This document shows, piece by piece, positions 1-7,848 of a stretch of DNA of 64,000 nt. The position numbers and the translations under genes are program-made. This DNA comes from Flavobacteriaceae bacterium UBA4022 (GTDB lineage Bacteria; Bacteroidota; Bacteroidia; Flavobacteriales; Flavobacteriaceae). How positions within the stretch are numbered: position 1 is the first letter of the stretch; every line of letters starts with the position of its first letter. Below the pieces are notes generated by a model, which worked only from the letters and a program-made list of their open reading frames with translations, had not been told where the DNA came from and made no database searches. The stretch is from positions 10,501 to 74,500 of the forward strand of contig DGAU01000022.1 of assembly GCA_002384055.1 (NCBI GenBank). The letters run 5' to 3'.

Positions 1-591
1 CTGCACACCAACGCTTATGATGAGGCCATCACCACGCCCACAGAAGATAGTGTGCGCCGTGCCATGGCAATCCAGCTCATCATCAACAAGGAATTTGGTT
101 TGACTAAAAATGAAAATCCCATACAAGGGGCATTCATCATTGAAGAGCTGACCGATCTTGTGGAGCATGCAGTATTATTGGAATTTGACCGCTTGACCGA
201 ACGTGGTGGCGTGCTTGGAGCGATGGAAACCATGTACCAAAGAAGTAAGATCCAAGAAGAGAGCATGCATTACGAAATGCTCAAACATACTGGTGAATAT
301 CCCATTGTCGGGGTCAATACTTTTTTGAGTCGCAAAGGCTCCCCCACCATATTGCCTTCTGAGGTGATTCGGGCGACCGAACAAGAGAAACAATTTCAGA
401 TCACGACCCTCAAGGCGCTCCATGAGTTTCATGCTCAAAGTTTAGAAGAGTCCTTAGTGCAACTGAAGAAGGACGCCATTGGTCATGGAAATATGTTTGA
501 GGCTTTGATGGAAATCAGTAAATTCTGTTCATTAGGACAAATCACCCATGCCTTGTTCTCGGTTGGGGGTCAGTACAGACGCAACATGTAG
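1..591 (+). CDS. icmF: Fused isobutyryl-CoA mutase IcmF, C-terminal fragment (5' end outside window)
   Basis: The reading frame is open from base 1 and ends at TAG 589-591, leaving 196 residues. The protein is the C-terminal part of a coenzyme B12-dependent acyl-CoA mutase barrel (LHTNAYDEAITTPTE, GGVLGAMETMYQRSKIQEES, YPIVGVNTF). It ends directly after the mutase domain (SVGGQYRRNM) with no C-terminal B12-binding DxHxxG domain. That fits IcmF, where the B12 and GTPase domains precede the barrel, rather than MutB, where B12 binding is C-terminal. IcmF interconverts isobutyryl-CoA and n-butyryl-CoA in the cytoplasm. A cobalamin adenosyltransferase at 29.5 kb and MeaB at 22.7 kb fit cofactor supply. 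The IcmF rather than MutB call rests on domain order and family memory. Confidence 0.9.
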   Translation: MHTNAYDEAITTPTEDSVRRAMAIQLIINKEFGLTKNENPIQGAFIIEELTDLVEHAVLLEFDRLTERGGVLGAMETMYQRSKIQEESMHYEMLKHTGEYPIVGVNTFLSRKGSPTILPSEVIRATEQEKQFQITTLKALHEFHAQSLEESLVQLKKDAIGHGNMFEALMEISKFCSLGQITHALFSVGGQYRRNM

Positions 592-592
592 G

Positions 593-988
593 TTAAAGCG
601 TAAGCAACCAGGTTCTCTGTAGTTTTTTAAAAAGCTTGAGCTCCTTTTTCAGCATTTGTAAGAAATCTTTGCTTTGAACCGGACTATGTTCGATGCGCTC
701 ACAGGTCGCCACCAGTAGTTTGGTCAGGCGCCTTACCCGGTGGGCATAGTGCCTTTTGTCTTCAGAAAAGGTCTGCCCTTCGGCTTTGAGTATTTCTGGA
801 CCTAAACTGACAGACTGCTGCACCATATCTCCTGTGAAATAGATGCCAGGATGTTCTTTGCCGTCGCTTTGCAAACCACACAAATCATCCACAAAGGTAT
901 ACGCGGCATGCCGGGATAATTGAAGAATCTCCATGGCCTTCAAATAAATTGGTGGGTAGCGCAACGAATTGGGAATATTTGTTTTCAT
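593..988 (-). CDS. Helical protein of unknown function
   Basis: 131 residues, convergent with icmF (1 nt between the genes) and divergent from the Lrp-type regulator at 1126. No signal peptide or membrane segment. The sequence breaks into about four amphipathic helices (roughly residues 10-38, 52-70, 76-103, 108-130) and the C-terminal half is rich in Lys/Arg. This looks like a four-helix-bundle protein, but I do not recognise a defined family. The coding call rests on the full-length open frame, the tight packing with icmF and ordinary codon use. Confidence 0.6.
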   Translation of the reverse strand: MKTNIPNSLRYPPIYLKAMEILQLSRHAAYTFVDDLCGLQSDGKEHPGIYFTGDMVQQSVSLGPEILKAEGQTFSEDKRHYAHRVRRLTKLLVATCERIEHSPVQSKDFLQMLKKELKLFKKLQRTWLLTL

Positions 989-1066
989 GGCTTCTGGTCA
1001 AGAATAGCTCTTTGATTGATTCAAATTTACCAAGATTTTTGTTGGTTGTAATTATATATTTAAGCC

Positions 1067-1099
1067 ATAAGACATAATTTTATTTAAATTTTGTCTTAT
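1067..1099. promoter_or_regulatory. 33-bp inverted repeat, candidate autoregulatory operator of the Lrp/AsnC gene
   Basis: The arms are ATAAGACATAATTT (1067-1080) and AAATTTTGTCTTAT (1086-1099), centred on 1083; 14 of 16 base pairs match. It lies 27 bp before the regulator's ATG at 1126, in the only intergenic space shared with the divergent gene at 593-988. AT-rich palindromes of this size suit Lrp/AsnC dimers, which usually bind their own promoter. Binding is inferred. Confidence 0.65.
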
Positions 1100-1125
1100 T
1101 TTAGCTATAATAGATTAATTTATTA

Positions 1126-1560
1126 ATGGACGCACTAAACAAAAAGATATTACAACGCCTGCAGGCCAATGCGCGACAATCCCATGTAGAGATTGGGCGA
1201 CAAGTGGGGATCAGTTCACCAGCGGTCAACGAACGCATAAAGAAAATGGAAGATGCAGGGATTATCAAAGGCTACCGCACGGAGGTTTCCCCTTTTGAAT
1301 GCGGATACCAACTCAAGGCCATCATCACTCTTCGTGCGTTTATGGGCAAACTGAAACCATTTTTAGACAAGGTCAAACAGTTCGAAGAGGTCGTTAATTG
1401 CTACCGCATTACGGGTAATGAAAATATAGTCCTCGAGGTCGTATTGGCCAACCAAAAGCACTTGGAGCAATTCATTGATGAGTTGATTGTATATGGCGAA
1501 ACCAAAACCCAGATCGTGCTGTCTAAAGTGGTCGACAATAATCCTATAAAACCTATATAA
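1126..1560 (+). CDS. Lrp/AsnC family transcriptional regulator
   Basis: 144 residues, usual size for the family. Residues about 4-60 form the winged helix-turn-helix (SHVEIGRQVGISSPAVNERI) and about 65-140 the RAM/AsnC ligand and oligomerisation domain with the typical RITGNENIVLEV strand. Such proteins sense amino acids and act as octamers on DNA. The ATG is preceded by AT-rich DNA containing a strong palindrome at 1067-1099, so autoregulation is likely. The DUF1684 gene starts 2 nt after the stop, suggesting co-transcription. The effector cannot be read from sequence. Confidence 0.93.
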   Translation: MDALNKKILQRLQANARQSHVEIGRQVGISSPAVNERIKKMEDAGIIKGYRTEVSPFECGYQLKAIITLRAFMGKLKPFLDKVKQFEEVVNCYRITGNENIVLEVVLANQKHLEQFIDELIVYGETKTQIVLSKVVDNNPIKPI

Positions 1561-1562
1561 TC

Positions 1563-2195
1563 ATGAGATTAATTTATTTAACGAAGGTGTTCAAGCCCCT
1601 ATTATTATTGGGGTTGTTGTTTAGTGTCCTGATGGTTTCGGGTCAGAATCAGGATCGGGTGCTTCAAGAAATTCAAAAATTCCAATCAGACTTGAATGCC
1701 GAATTTAAAGACCCAGAACAGACCATCTTAAAACAAGAAGATCAAGCCGACTTCGAAGGGTTAGCTTTTTACCCCATCGACTTGTCGTTTCGGGTCACGG
1801 CACAAATCGAGCGCATTGCCGAAGCCGTGCCCTTTTTAATGCCGACTACTACAGAACGCAAACCGGAGTATGTGCTGTATGGGATTTTACACTTCGTCAT
1901 TCAAGGTCAAGACCTTAGTTTGCCAATCTATCAGAATACCGAAGGGCTTGAAGATTTAGAATATGCCGATTATTTATTTCTGCCATTTACAGATTGGACT
2001 TCAGGCGATGGCTCTTATGGAGGCGGCCGTTATATCGATTTGGCTATTCCTGATGGGGACAAAATGGTACTTGATTTTAACCAATCCTACAATCCATATT
2101 GTGCTTATAATGAACGCTATTCATGTCCCATACCGCCCAAAGAAAATGATTTACCCATCCGGATTGAGGCTGGAGTAAAAGCTTATAAGCACTAG
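1563..2195 (+). CDS. DUF1684 domain exported protein
   Basis: 210 residues starting with a signal peptide (hydrophobic residues about 9-25, likely cleavage near SGQ, residue 28). The rest matches DUF1684: LSFRVTAQIERI, MPTTTERKPEYVLYG, YGGGRYIDL and YNPYCAYNERYSCPIPP near the end. The biochemical function is unknown. It begins 2 nt after the Lrp/AsnC stop, so it is probably in that operon. Its TAG overlaps the stop of the convergent fluC gene (shared CTAG at 2192-2195). Confidence 0.85.
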   Translation: MRLIYLTKVFKPLLLLGLLFSVLMVSGQNQDRVLQEIQKFQSDLNAEFKDPEQTILKQEDQADFEGLAFYPIDLSFRVTAQIERIAEAVPFLMPTTTERKPEYVLYGILHFVIQGQDLSLPIYQNTEGLEDLEYADYLFLPFTDWTSGDGSYGGGRYIDLAIPDGDKMVLDFNQSYNPYCAYNERYSCPIPPKENDLPIRIEAGVKAYKH

Positions 2196-2563
2196 AGCGC
2201 TTTGGCCAGAAAAAGGCCCAACCAGACGGCCAAAATACCCACAAAAAGACTTCCTAGGCCATAGAATATGAATGGTCCATAAGCTCCTGATTTAAGTAAG
2301 GAGAGGTTCTCATAGGCCAGGGCAGAAAAAGTGGTAAAACCGCCACAAAACCCCGTAGCTAAAAGCAGTACGGTGTGCGGTGAGACACTATCGGTTTTTG
2401 CGGCATAACCCAGCAGAAGGCCGATCATTAAACTGCCCAGAATATTGACAACAAAGGTGCCCCAAGGCAAAGGTTGTGCGGAAGAATTTAGCCACATGCC
2501 CACCATGTAGCGCAAGGCGCTGCCAAGCCCACCACCTACAAATACCAAGAGAAATCCTTTCAT
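2192..2563 (-). CDS. crcB: Fluoride ion channel FluC (CrcB)
   Basis: 123 residues with four membrane segments. Family landmarks are present: GGGLGSALRYMVG near the start, WGTFVVNILGS in TM2 with the pore Asn, and GFCGGFTTFSALAYE in TM3 with the broken helix and phenylalanine box. FluC dimers export fluoride passively across the inner membrane. A single copy is visible, consistent with a homodimer. No fluoride riboswitch is evident in the 105 bp upstream, which is shared with the divergent M49 gene. Confidence 0.93.
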   Translation of the reverse strand: MKGFLLVFVGGGLGSALRYMVGMWLNSSAQPLPWGTFVVNILGSLMIGLLLGYAAKTDSVSPHTVLLLATGFCGGFTTFSALAYENLSLLKSGAYGPFIFYGLGSLFVGILAVWLGLFLAKAL

Positions 2564-2668
2564 GATCTTAAATTGATTCAGGCTAAGATAGGGATTTTGA
2601 AGGACCTGAAATTACCCGCCAAAACCAATAGAAATTCAGTACCTTTAAAATCCTAAAAAATATAAATT

Positions 2669-4672
2669 ATGAAACTATTGATGCGTTGGACTCTCGCAAT
2701 GGGCGTCTTCACAATTTTATCTTGTAATACAACAACAGACACAAAGGAGCAAGATGCTGCGTTTGATTACGTGGTGGGGCAATTTGCCGACATTAAAGTT
2801 CTGCGCTACCAGATTCCTGGTTTTGAGGACTTGACGTTAAAAGAACAAAAACTGGTTTATTACCTGACCCAAGCGGGTATGGAGGGACGCGACATTATGT
2901 GGGCACAAAACTACCGTCATAACTTGACCATACGCAAAGCGCTAGAGCAGGTATACCAAAATTACCAAGGAGACCGCAATGCCGATCAATGGTTGTCTTT
3001 TGACACTTACCTCAAGCGGGTATGGTTTTCGAACGGTATCCATCACCACTATAGCAATGCCAAGATCATGCCTGAATTTTCTCAGGAATACTTAACGCAA
3101 TTACTCGTTGCCACAGGCGCAGAATTGAGCGGTGAAGCCTTTGATGTTATTTTTGACGACCATGATGCCAAAAAAGTCGACCTCAGTAAAGACTCCGATA
3201 TTGTGCTCAATAGCGCCATAAATATGTATGGTCCCGATGTGACTACGGCCGATGTGGAAGCTTTTTACGGTAAAATGACCGTGGATGCAGACCAGCCTAT
3301 AGAAATCGGATTGAACACCCGATTGGTCAAAGAGAATGGGGTGCTGACCGAACAGGTTTATAAGAGTGGTGGCTTATATGGAACAGCGATTGACCGCATT
3401 ATTTTCTGGCTAGAAAAGGCATACGGTGTCGCAGAGAACCCCAACCAAGAAAACGCCCTTAAACTATTGATTACCTATTACCAAACCGGTGATTTGGCGA
3501 CTTGGGATGAATATTCTGTGGCTTGGGTAAAGGCTACTGAAGGCAATATCGATTGGATCAACGGATTCATCGAAGTTTATAATGATCCAAAAGGCTACAA
3601 AGGATCTTTTGAAGCGATCGTGCAAATTAAAGATTTTGACATGTCTCAGAAAATGTCTGTGCTCTCTGAACAAGCACAGTGGTTTGAAGACAATTCCCCG
3701 CTTATGGAAAGTCATAAAAAGAAAGAAGTCAAAGGTGTTTCATACAAAACAGTTATTGTGGCTGGAGAGGCTGGTGATGCATCACCGAGCACGCCAATTG
3801 GGGTGAATCTCCCTAATAATAATTGGATTCGCCAGGCGCACGGCAGTAAGTCAGTTTCTTTGGGTAACGTGATTAATGCCTACAATAGTGCTGGAGGTAG
3901 CGGGCGTTTGCAAGAATTCGCTCATGACCAAGAAGAAGTGGCGCTCGAACAGGCATATGGTCAATTGGCCGATAAATTGCACACGGCCTTACACGAGGTG
4001 GTAGGGCACGCATCAGGACAAATCAATCCAGGTGTTGGGACACCAAAGGAAACCTTAAAAAGTTATAAGTCCACCATCGAAGAGGGTCGTGCCGATTTGT
4101 TTGGTCTTTATTATCTGATGGATCCCAAATTACAAGAATTGGGATTAGTGACGGATTGGGAAGCAACGGGCAAAGCGGCCTACGATGGCTATATCCGAAA
4201 TGGTCTGCTGACACAACTCATCCGCCTGAATCTTGGCGATGACGTCGAAGAGTCCCACATGCGTAACCGCCAATGGGTGAGTGCCTGGGTCTTTGAAAAA
4301 GGAGCTGATCAGGGTATTATACAGAAGGTTGTTCGTGATGGTAAGACCTATTACGATGTGCAGGATTACCAAAAATTACGGGCCTTATTTGGTGAGCTCT
4401 TGCGTGAAACGCAACGCATCACTAGTGAAGGCGACTACCAAGCGGCGAAGGATCTCGTAGAGAATTATGGGGTCAAGGTAGACCAGACCATACATGCTGA
4501 AATCTTAGAGCGCGACAGCCAATTTAAATCGGCCCCATACAGCGGGTTCATCAATCCTATTTTGGTTCCTGAGCTGGATGAGCAAGGTGAAATCGCCGGA
4601 TTCAGTATCAAGCAGCTGGATACTTTCGAGGAACAAATGCTCTATTATAGTGATACCTATGGTAATTTATAA
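2669..4672 (+). CDS. Peptidase family M49 (dipeptidyl-peptidase III-like) lipoprotein
   Basis: 667 residues. The N-terminus is a lipoprotein signal with lipobox ending LSC (Cys19), so the enzyme is probably anchored on the periplasmic side or exported. The zinc site is intact: HEVVGH at residues 442-447 and EEGRAD at 471-476, matching the M49 HExxGH and EExxAD/E motifs. M49 enzymes release dipeptides from peptide N-termini. Flavobacterial members are sometimes mislabelled dihydrofolate reductase. Start chosen for the signal peptide; a strong terminator follows at 4681. Confidence 0.88.
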   Translation: MKLLMRWTLAMGVFTILSCNTTTDTKEQDAAFDYVVGQFADIKVLRYQIPGFEDLTLKEQKLVYYLTQAGMEGRDIMWAQNYRHNLTIRKALEQVYQNYQGDRNADQWLSFDTYLKRVWFSNGIHHHYSNAKIMPEFSQEYLTQLLVATGAELSGEAFDVIFDDHDAKKVDLSKDSDIVLNSAINMYGPDVTTADVEAFYGKMTVDADQPIEIGLNTRLVKENGVLTEQVYKSGGLYGTAIDRIIFWLEKAYGVAENPNQENALKLLITYYQTGDLATWDEYSVAWVKATEGNIDWINGFIEVYNDPKGYKGSFEAIVQIKDFDMSQKMSVLSEQAQWFEDNSPLMESHKKKEVKGVSYKTVIVAGEAGDASPSTPIGVNLPNNNWIRQAHGSKSVSLGNVINAYNSAGGSGRLQEFAHDQEEVALEQAYGQLADKLHTALHEVVGHASGQINPGVGTPKETLKSYKSTIEEGRADLFGLYYLMDPKLQELGLVTDWEATGKAAYDGYIRNGLLTQLIRLNLGDDVEESHMRNRQWVSAWVFEKGADQGIIQKVVRDGKTYYDVQDYQKLRALFGELLRETQRITSEGDYQAAKDLVENYGVKVDQTIHAEILERDSQFKSAPYSGFINPILVPELDEQGEIAGFSIKQLDTFEEQMLYYSDTYGNL

Positions 4673-4673
4673 A

Positions 4674-4706
4674 TAAAAAAAACCGGGCATCGCCCGGTTT
4701 TTTTTA
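4674..4706. terminator. Rho-independent terminator after the M49 peptidase, bidirectional
   Basis: Stem AACCGGGC (4681-4688) and GCCCGGTT (4692-4699) with a 3-nt loop, preceded by an A tract and followed by T8. It serves the M49 gene on + and, read on -, the small membrane protein gene ending at 4704. Confidence 0.93.
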
Positions 4707-4892
4707 TTGCTTCAGCCAAAGCTTAGCAGCCAGCAATAGGAGGACAAAAACGATGAATCCAATCAGGACATAGCGTTTGCCTTTATAGTGCTTTTGGTGG
4801 ATTTGTTTGTCTTTTTTATAACTCAGGCGGATCAACACCACAAAGGTGATGGCAAAGAGCAACCCGAAGATTAATTGGCCAGTACTGAACAT
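4704..4892 (-). CDS. Small two-helix membrane protein, function unknown
   Basis: 62 residues with two hydrophobic segments (about 6-23 and 42-58) separated by a basic loop (YKKDKQIHQKHYKGKRY). Its 3' end overlaps the shared terminator. I recognise the shape as a conserved flavobacterial small membrane protein but know no function. It stands alone between convergent and divergent neighbours. Confidence 0.65.
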   Translation of the reverse strand: MFSTGQLIFGLLFAITFVVLIRLSYKKDKQIHQKHYKGKRYVLIGFIVFVLLLLAAKLWLKQ

Positions 4893-4903
4893 AGTTTTTT
4901 GCT

Positions 4904-4932
4904 AAAAGTCCCTTAGCGTAGGGGGTTTTTTT
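4904..4932 (+). terminator. Hairpin with T-tract, terminator-like
   Basis: AAAGTCCCTTA / TAGGGGGTTT can form a G-U containing stem around loop GCG, followed by T7 on +. No + strand gene ends just before it, so its role is unclear; it may be a relic or stop read-through. Confidence 0.35.
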
Positions 4933-5038
4933 CTGTCGAAATAATTACCTTAGGGGTAATGTCGTTGCAAAAGTATGAAATCTTCTCAAGAGACTTACTT
5001 TGGGCCAAAACTAATTTGATACAAGAAAACAGAACCTA

Positions 5039-5425
5039 ATGAAAAACAAAATTAAAGCCGTTAGTGACTTCCATCAAGCCTTTGGATTAGATCAAGAAGC
5101 TAACCCAAAGGCAGATTTGGGAAATGCCAAACACCTTTTGCGCTATTCTTTGATGCGTGAAGAAAATGAAGAATACCTCGAAGCGGCCAATAATCATGAT
5201 TTGGTAGAAATTGCGGATGCCTTAGGCGATATGCTCTATATCTTATGTGGGACCATTATAGAACACGGGTTACAAGACAAAATCGAAGCCGTATTTGAAG
5301 AGATCCAACGCAGTAACATGAGTAAGTTAGGGCAAGACGGCAAGCCAATATACCGTGAAGATGGTAAAGTCCTCAAGGGGCCAAATTATTTCAAGCCCGC
5401 GATTGCCTCAATACTTAAGGGCTAG
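5039..5425 (+). CDS. MazG-like nucleoside triphosphate pyrophosphohydrolase
   Basis: 128 residues, all-alpha NTP pyrophosphatase fold. The metal-binding motif is visible as REENEEYLEA (about residues 39-48, ExxE type) followed by DALGDMLYI (about 60-68). The C-terminal part (GKPIYREDGKVLKGPNYFKP) is typical of the phage-like/HisE-like branch of this superfamily. It probably hydrolyses non-canonical or excess (d)NTPs in the cytoplasm. Convergent with ilvE, 1 nt between stops. Substrate unknown. Confidence 0.8.
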   Translation: MKNKIKAVSDFHQAFGLDQEANPKADLGNAKHLLRYSLMREENEEYLEAANNHDLVEIADALGDMLYILCGTIIEHGLQDKIEAVFEEIQRSNMSKLGQDGKPIYREDGKVLKGPNYFKPAIASILKG

Positions 5426-5426
5426 T

Positions 5427-6476
5427 CTAAAGGACCTTATGGCGCCAGCCAAAGGGATCCTCGCTGCGATTGTATTGGATGTCTTGAAGTAATCCTTTGA
5501 ACAAATGCGCATAGCTGTCGCTTTGATCGTGCAGGTCGTAAAACGTTTCATTATGACTAAAGCCGCTGATCGCACTCACGGTTGCGGCGGTTCCTGAGCC
5601 AAAAATCTCTTTGACGTCTCCGGCCTTATGGGCGTCAATGAGCTCCGTGACCGAAAACTTACGGATCGAGACGTCAATACCCTTGGCATGAGCCAAGTCG
5701 ATGATGCTCTTGCGGGTAACGCCGTCCAAAATACGGTCACTCGTTGGTGCAGTGATTAGGGTGTCTTGAACTCTAAAAAACACATTCATCGTTCCGGCTT
5801 CTTCCAGAAACTCATGATTTTGCGCATCGGTCCAGATCACCTGATGGAATCCCTTTTCACGGGCAAGATTGGTCGGGTAAAATTGTGCTGCGTAATTACC
5901 GGCAGCTTTTGCATAACCTACACCACCATCAGCTGCACGACTGTATTTTTCCGCAATAATGACTTTAAGTTTTTCACTGTAATAGGCCGTTACGGGTGAC
6001 ATGATGACCATAAACTTATACTCCGTTGCCGCGGCAGCAGAGACGCCTGTTTCACTGGCAAAGACAAAGGGTCTGATGTAAATGGCGTGGCCGTGGCCTT
6101 GATGTACCCATGCATTGTCCAAGCGCAGGAGGTTTTCTATGGCATCAAAAAACAAGTCTTTGGGAAAATTTGGTATGGCCAAACGCTCAGAGGATTGGTT
6201 GATCCTTTTGAAATTTTCTTCTGGTCGGAACAAAAACACGGATCCTTGGTCATCTTTGAATGCCTTCATGCCCTCAAAAACGGCTTGTCCATAATGAAGC
6301 ACCTTTGTGCCTGGAAAGAGTGCCAAGGGCCCGTAGGGCTTTATGGTGGGTTGCGTCCAAGCCCCATCACGATAGTCACACTCAAACATATGATCGGTAA
6401 AGATCTTGCCAAAGGTCAGTTGGTTAAAGTCAACTTGGTTGATGCGGCTTTGTGTACAGGGTTGGATATCAATCAC
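5427..6476 (-). CDS. ilvE: Branched-chain-amino-acid aminotransferase
   Basis: 349 residues, PLP fold type IV aminotransferase. The Schiff-base lysine is in GYAKAAGNYAAQF (Lys190); further landmarks are HYGQAVFEGMKAF (61-73), AIYIRPFVFA and the C-terminal EIFGSGTAATVSAI phosphate-binding segment. It catalyses the last step of Leu, Ile and Val synthesis and the first step of their breakdown, which could feed the B12-dependent mutase pathway. Divergent from the DUF4920 lipoprotein gene; a TAnnTTTG-type -7 box lies upstream at 6505-6512 on -. Confidence 0.95.
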   Translation of the reverse strand: MIDIQPCTQSRINQVDFNQLTFGKIFTDHMFECDYRDGAWTQPTIKPYGPLALFPGTKVLHYGQAVFEGMKAFKDDQGSVFLFRPEENFKRINQSSERLAIPNFPKDLFFDAIENLLRLDNAWVHQGHGHAIYIRPFVFASETGVSAAAATEYKFMVIMSPVTAYYSEKLKVIIAEKYSRAADGGVGYAKAAGNYAAQFYPTNLAREKGFHQVIWTDAQNHEFLEEAGTMNVFFRVQDTLITAPTSDRILDGVTRKSIIDLAHAKGIDVSIRKFSVTELIDAHKAGDVKEIFGSGTAATVSAISGFSHNETFYDLHDQSDSYAHLFKGLLQDIQYNRSEDPFGWRHKVL

Positions 6477-6504
6477 GTAGTGACAAGTATAAGTGCGTTA
6501 GTGT

Positions 6505-6512
6505 CAAAAATA
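6505..6512 (-). promoter_or_regulatory. Candidate -7 box for ilvE
   Basis: Read on -, TATTTTTG fits the Bacteroidota -7 consensus TAnnTTTG and lies 29 bp before the ilvE ATG. The nearest TTTG upstream is 26 nt away, longer than ideal, so the -33 part is weak. Confidence 0.45.
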
Positions 6513-6590
6513 TTGGCAAAATTAGTTAAAAAAACAGCCAAAAAGGGTTTAAAATTTCATAAAATTGTACTCGAAACAAATCAAACAATC

Positions 6591-7106
6591 ATGAAAACTT
6601 TTTTATACATCGGTTTAGCCCTAACCGTAATGGTGGGCTGTAAAAACACAAATGAATCTCAAGAATCGGTTGTGGCTGAAGCGCCGCTTGAAGCGGCTCC
6701 GAGTTATGAAAGTTACGGAGATGTCATCACGGCCGAAGGTGCCTTGAACAGTCAAGCGATGACTGAGCTTTATGCGGCATTAACACCCGGTGATACAGTG
6801 GACGCCAAATTTTCTGGCGCCGTTAATAGTGTTTGTCAGATGAAAGGTTGCTGGATGCGTCTTGATTTGGGTGACAATGAATCTTTTGTCAAGTTCAAGG
6901 ATTACGCATTTTTTGTCCCTAAGGATCTTTCCCAAACGGATGCAATTGTTGCAGGCAAGGCATTTGTCGCATTGACCACAGTGGAGGATCTCAAGCATTT
7001 TGCTGAAGATGCGGGCAAGGACCAAAGTGAAATTGACGCCATTACCCAACCAGAACTGAGTTATTCGTTTTTGGCCCATGGTGTGCTGATTCCTGAGTCG
7101 CATTAA
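6591..7106 (+). CDS. DUF4920 family lipoprotein
   Basis: 171 residues from ATG 6591. The frame is open upstream to 6087, but that part lies antisense to ilvE, and the sequence from 6591 starts with a perfect lipoprotein signal (lipobox VGC, Cys17). The conserved DUF4920 core VCQMKGCWM (81-89) with two Cys is followed by FVKFKDYAFFVPKDL. Family members are small periplasmic proteins of unknown function; the paired Cys suggests metal or redox chemistry. MnmD begins 15 nt downstream. Confidence 0.85.
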   Translation: MKTFLYIGLALTVMVGCKNTNESQESVVAEAPLEAAPSYESYGDVITAEGALNSQAMTELYAALTPGDTVDAKFSGAVNSVCQMKGCWMRLDLGDNESFVKFKDYAFFVPKDLSQTDAIVAGKAFVALTTVEDLKHFAEDAGKDQSEIDAITQPELSYSFLAHGVLIPESH

Positions 7107-7121
7107 AGACTCTGGCGCTAA

Positions 7122-7790
7122 GTGTTCAAAGAAACCATAACCACCTCCGATGGGTCGACAACGCTTTACCTCAAGGATCGCGATGAAACCTATCACTCCC
7201 GACATGGAGCTATAGCCGAGGCACGTCACGTGTTTTTGAAGCACGGCCTTCATTATTGGTTACAACACAATGATCAAAACCAGCTTCATATTCTTGAAAT
7301 GGGTTTTGGGACAGGACTCAATTGTTTATTAACCCAATTGGAGCCCAAACGCGAAGGCCTCCTCATACATTACCATGCCCTAGAGGCTTTCCCACTTACC
7401 CTGGAGGAAACGGCTCTGCTGAACTACTCCAAAGTTTTGGCCATTGCTCCAGAAGTTTTTTCGGCACTTCACCAAATACCATGGGAGGCGCTTACGCCAA
7501 TTTCGGTCGATTTTGCGGTAAAAAAGCAAAAGATGAACTTCGAAGATTTTGACCAAAAAAATCACTTTAACCTGATTTATTATGACGCTTTCGGTGCCCG
7601 TGTGCAACCCGAGTTGTGGACCCAGGACCGTTTTCAAGCCATGTATGATGGTCTGACATCTGGTGGGGTTTTGGTGACTTATGCCGCCAAGGGGAGTGTG
7701 CGCCGTGCCATGCAGGATGTTGGATTTGAAGTCAGTCGTCTGCCGGGTCCTCCAGGAAAGCGCGAAATGTTGCGCGGCCTTAAAGCTTAA
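7122..7790 (+). CDS. mnmD: tRNA 5-methylaminomethyl-2-thiouridine methyltransferase MnmD
   Basis: 222 residues, starting at GTG 7122 immediately after an in-frame TAA (7119-7121), so no longer start is possible. N-terminal SDGSTTLYLKDRDETYHSRH is the family signature. The SAM site is ILEMGFGTGLNCLLT (about 57-71) and YYDAFGARVQPELW follows near residue 160. This stand-alone enzyme does the last methylation of mnm5s2U34 in tRNA; in gammaproteobacteria it is fused to an oxidase as MnmC. No MnmC oxidase domain is present here. Confidence 0.88.
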   Translation: MFKETITTSDGSTTLYLKDRDETYHSRHGAIAEARHVFLKHGLHYWLQHNDQNQLHILEMGFGTGLNCLLTQLEPKREGLLIHYHALEAFPLTLEETALLNYSKVLAIAPEVFSALHQIPWEALTPISVDFAVKKQKMNFEDFDQKNHFNLIYYDAFGARVQPELWTQDRFQAMYDGLTSGGVLVTYAAKGSVRRAMQDVGFEVSRLPGPPGKREMLRGLKA

Positions 7791-7848
7791 TTTCAATTCT
7801 AAGTCAGATGTCATTATCTGTTTGTAACTTCGCCAAAAACCCTAGAAT

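Noticed and set aside
2564..2668. Fluoride riboswitch before fluC
   Set aside because: The 105-bp gap lacks the GGNGAUGG-type start and pseudoknot partners expected of the fluoride riboswitch.
6087..6590. Extended 339-codon frame ahead of the DUF4920 lipoprotein
   Set aside because: The extra 168 codons lie antisense to ilvE, do not look like a protein domain, and would place the perfect lipoprotein signal in the middle of the chain.
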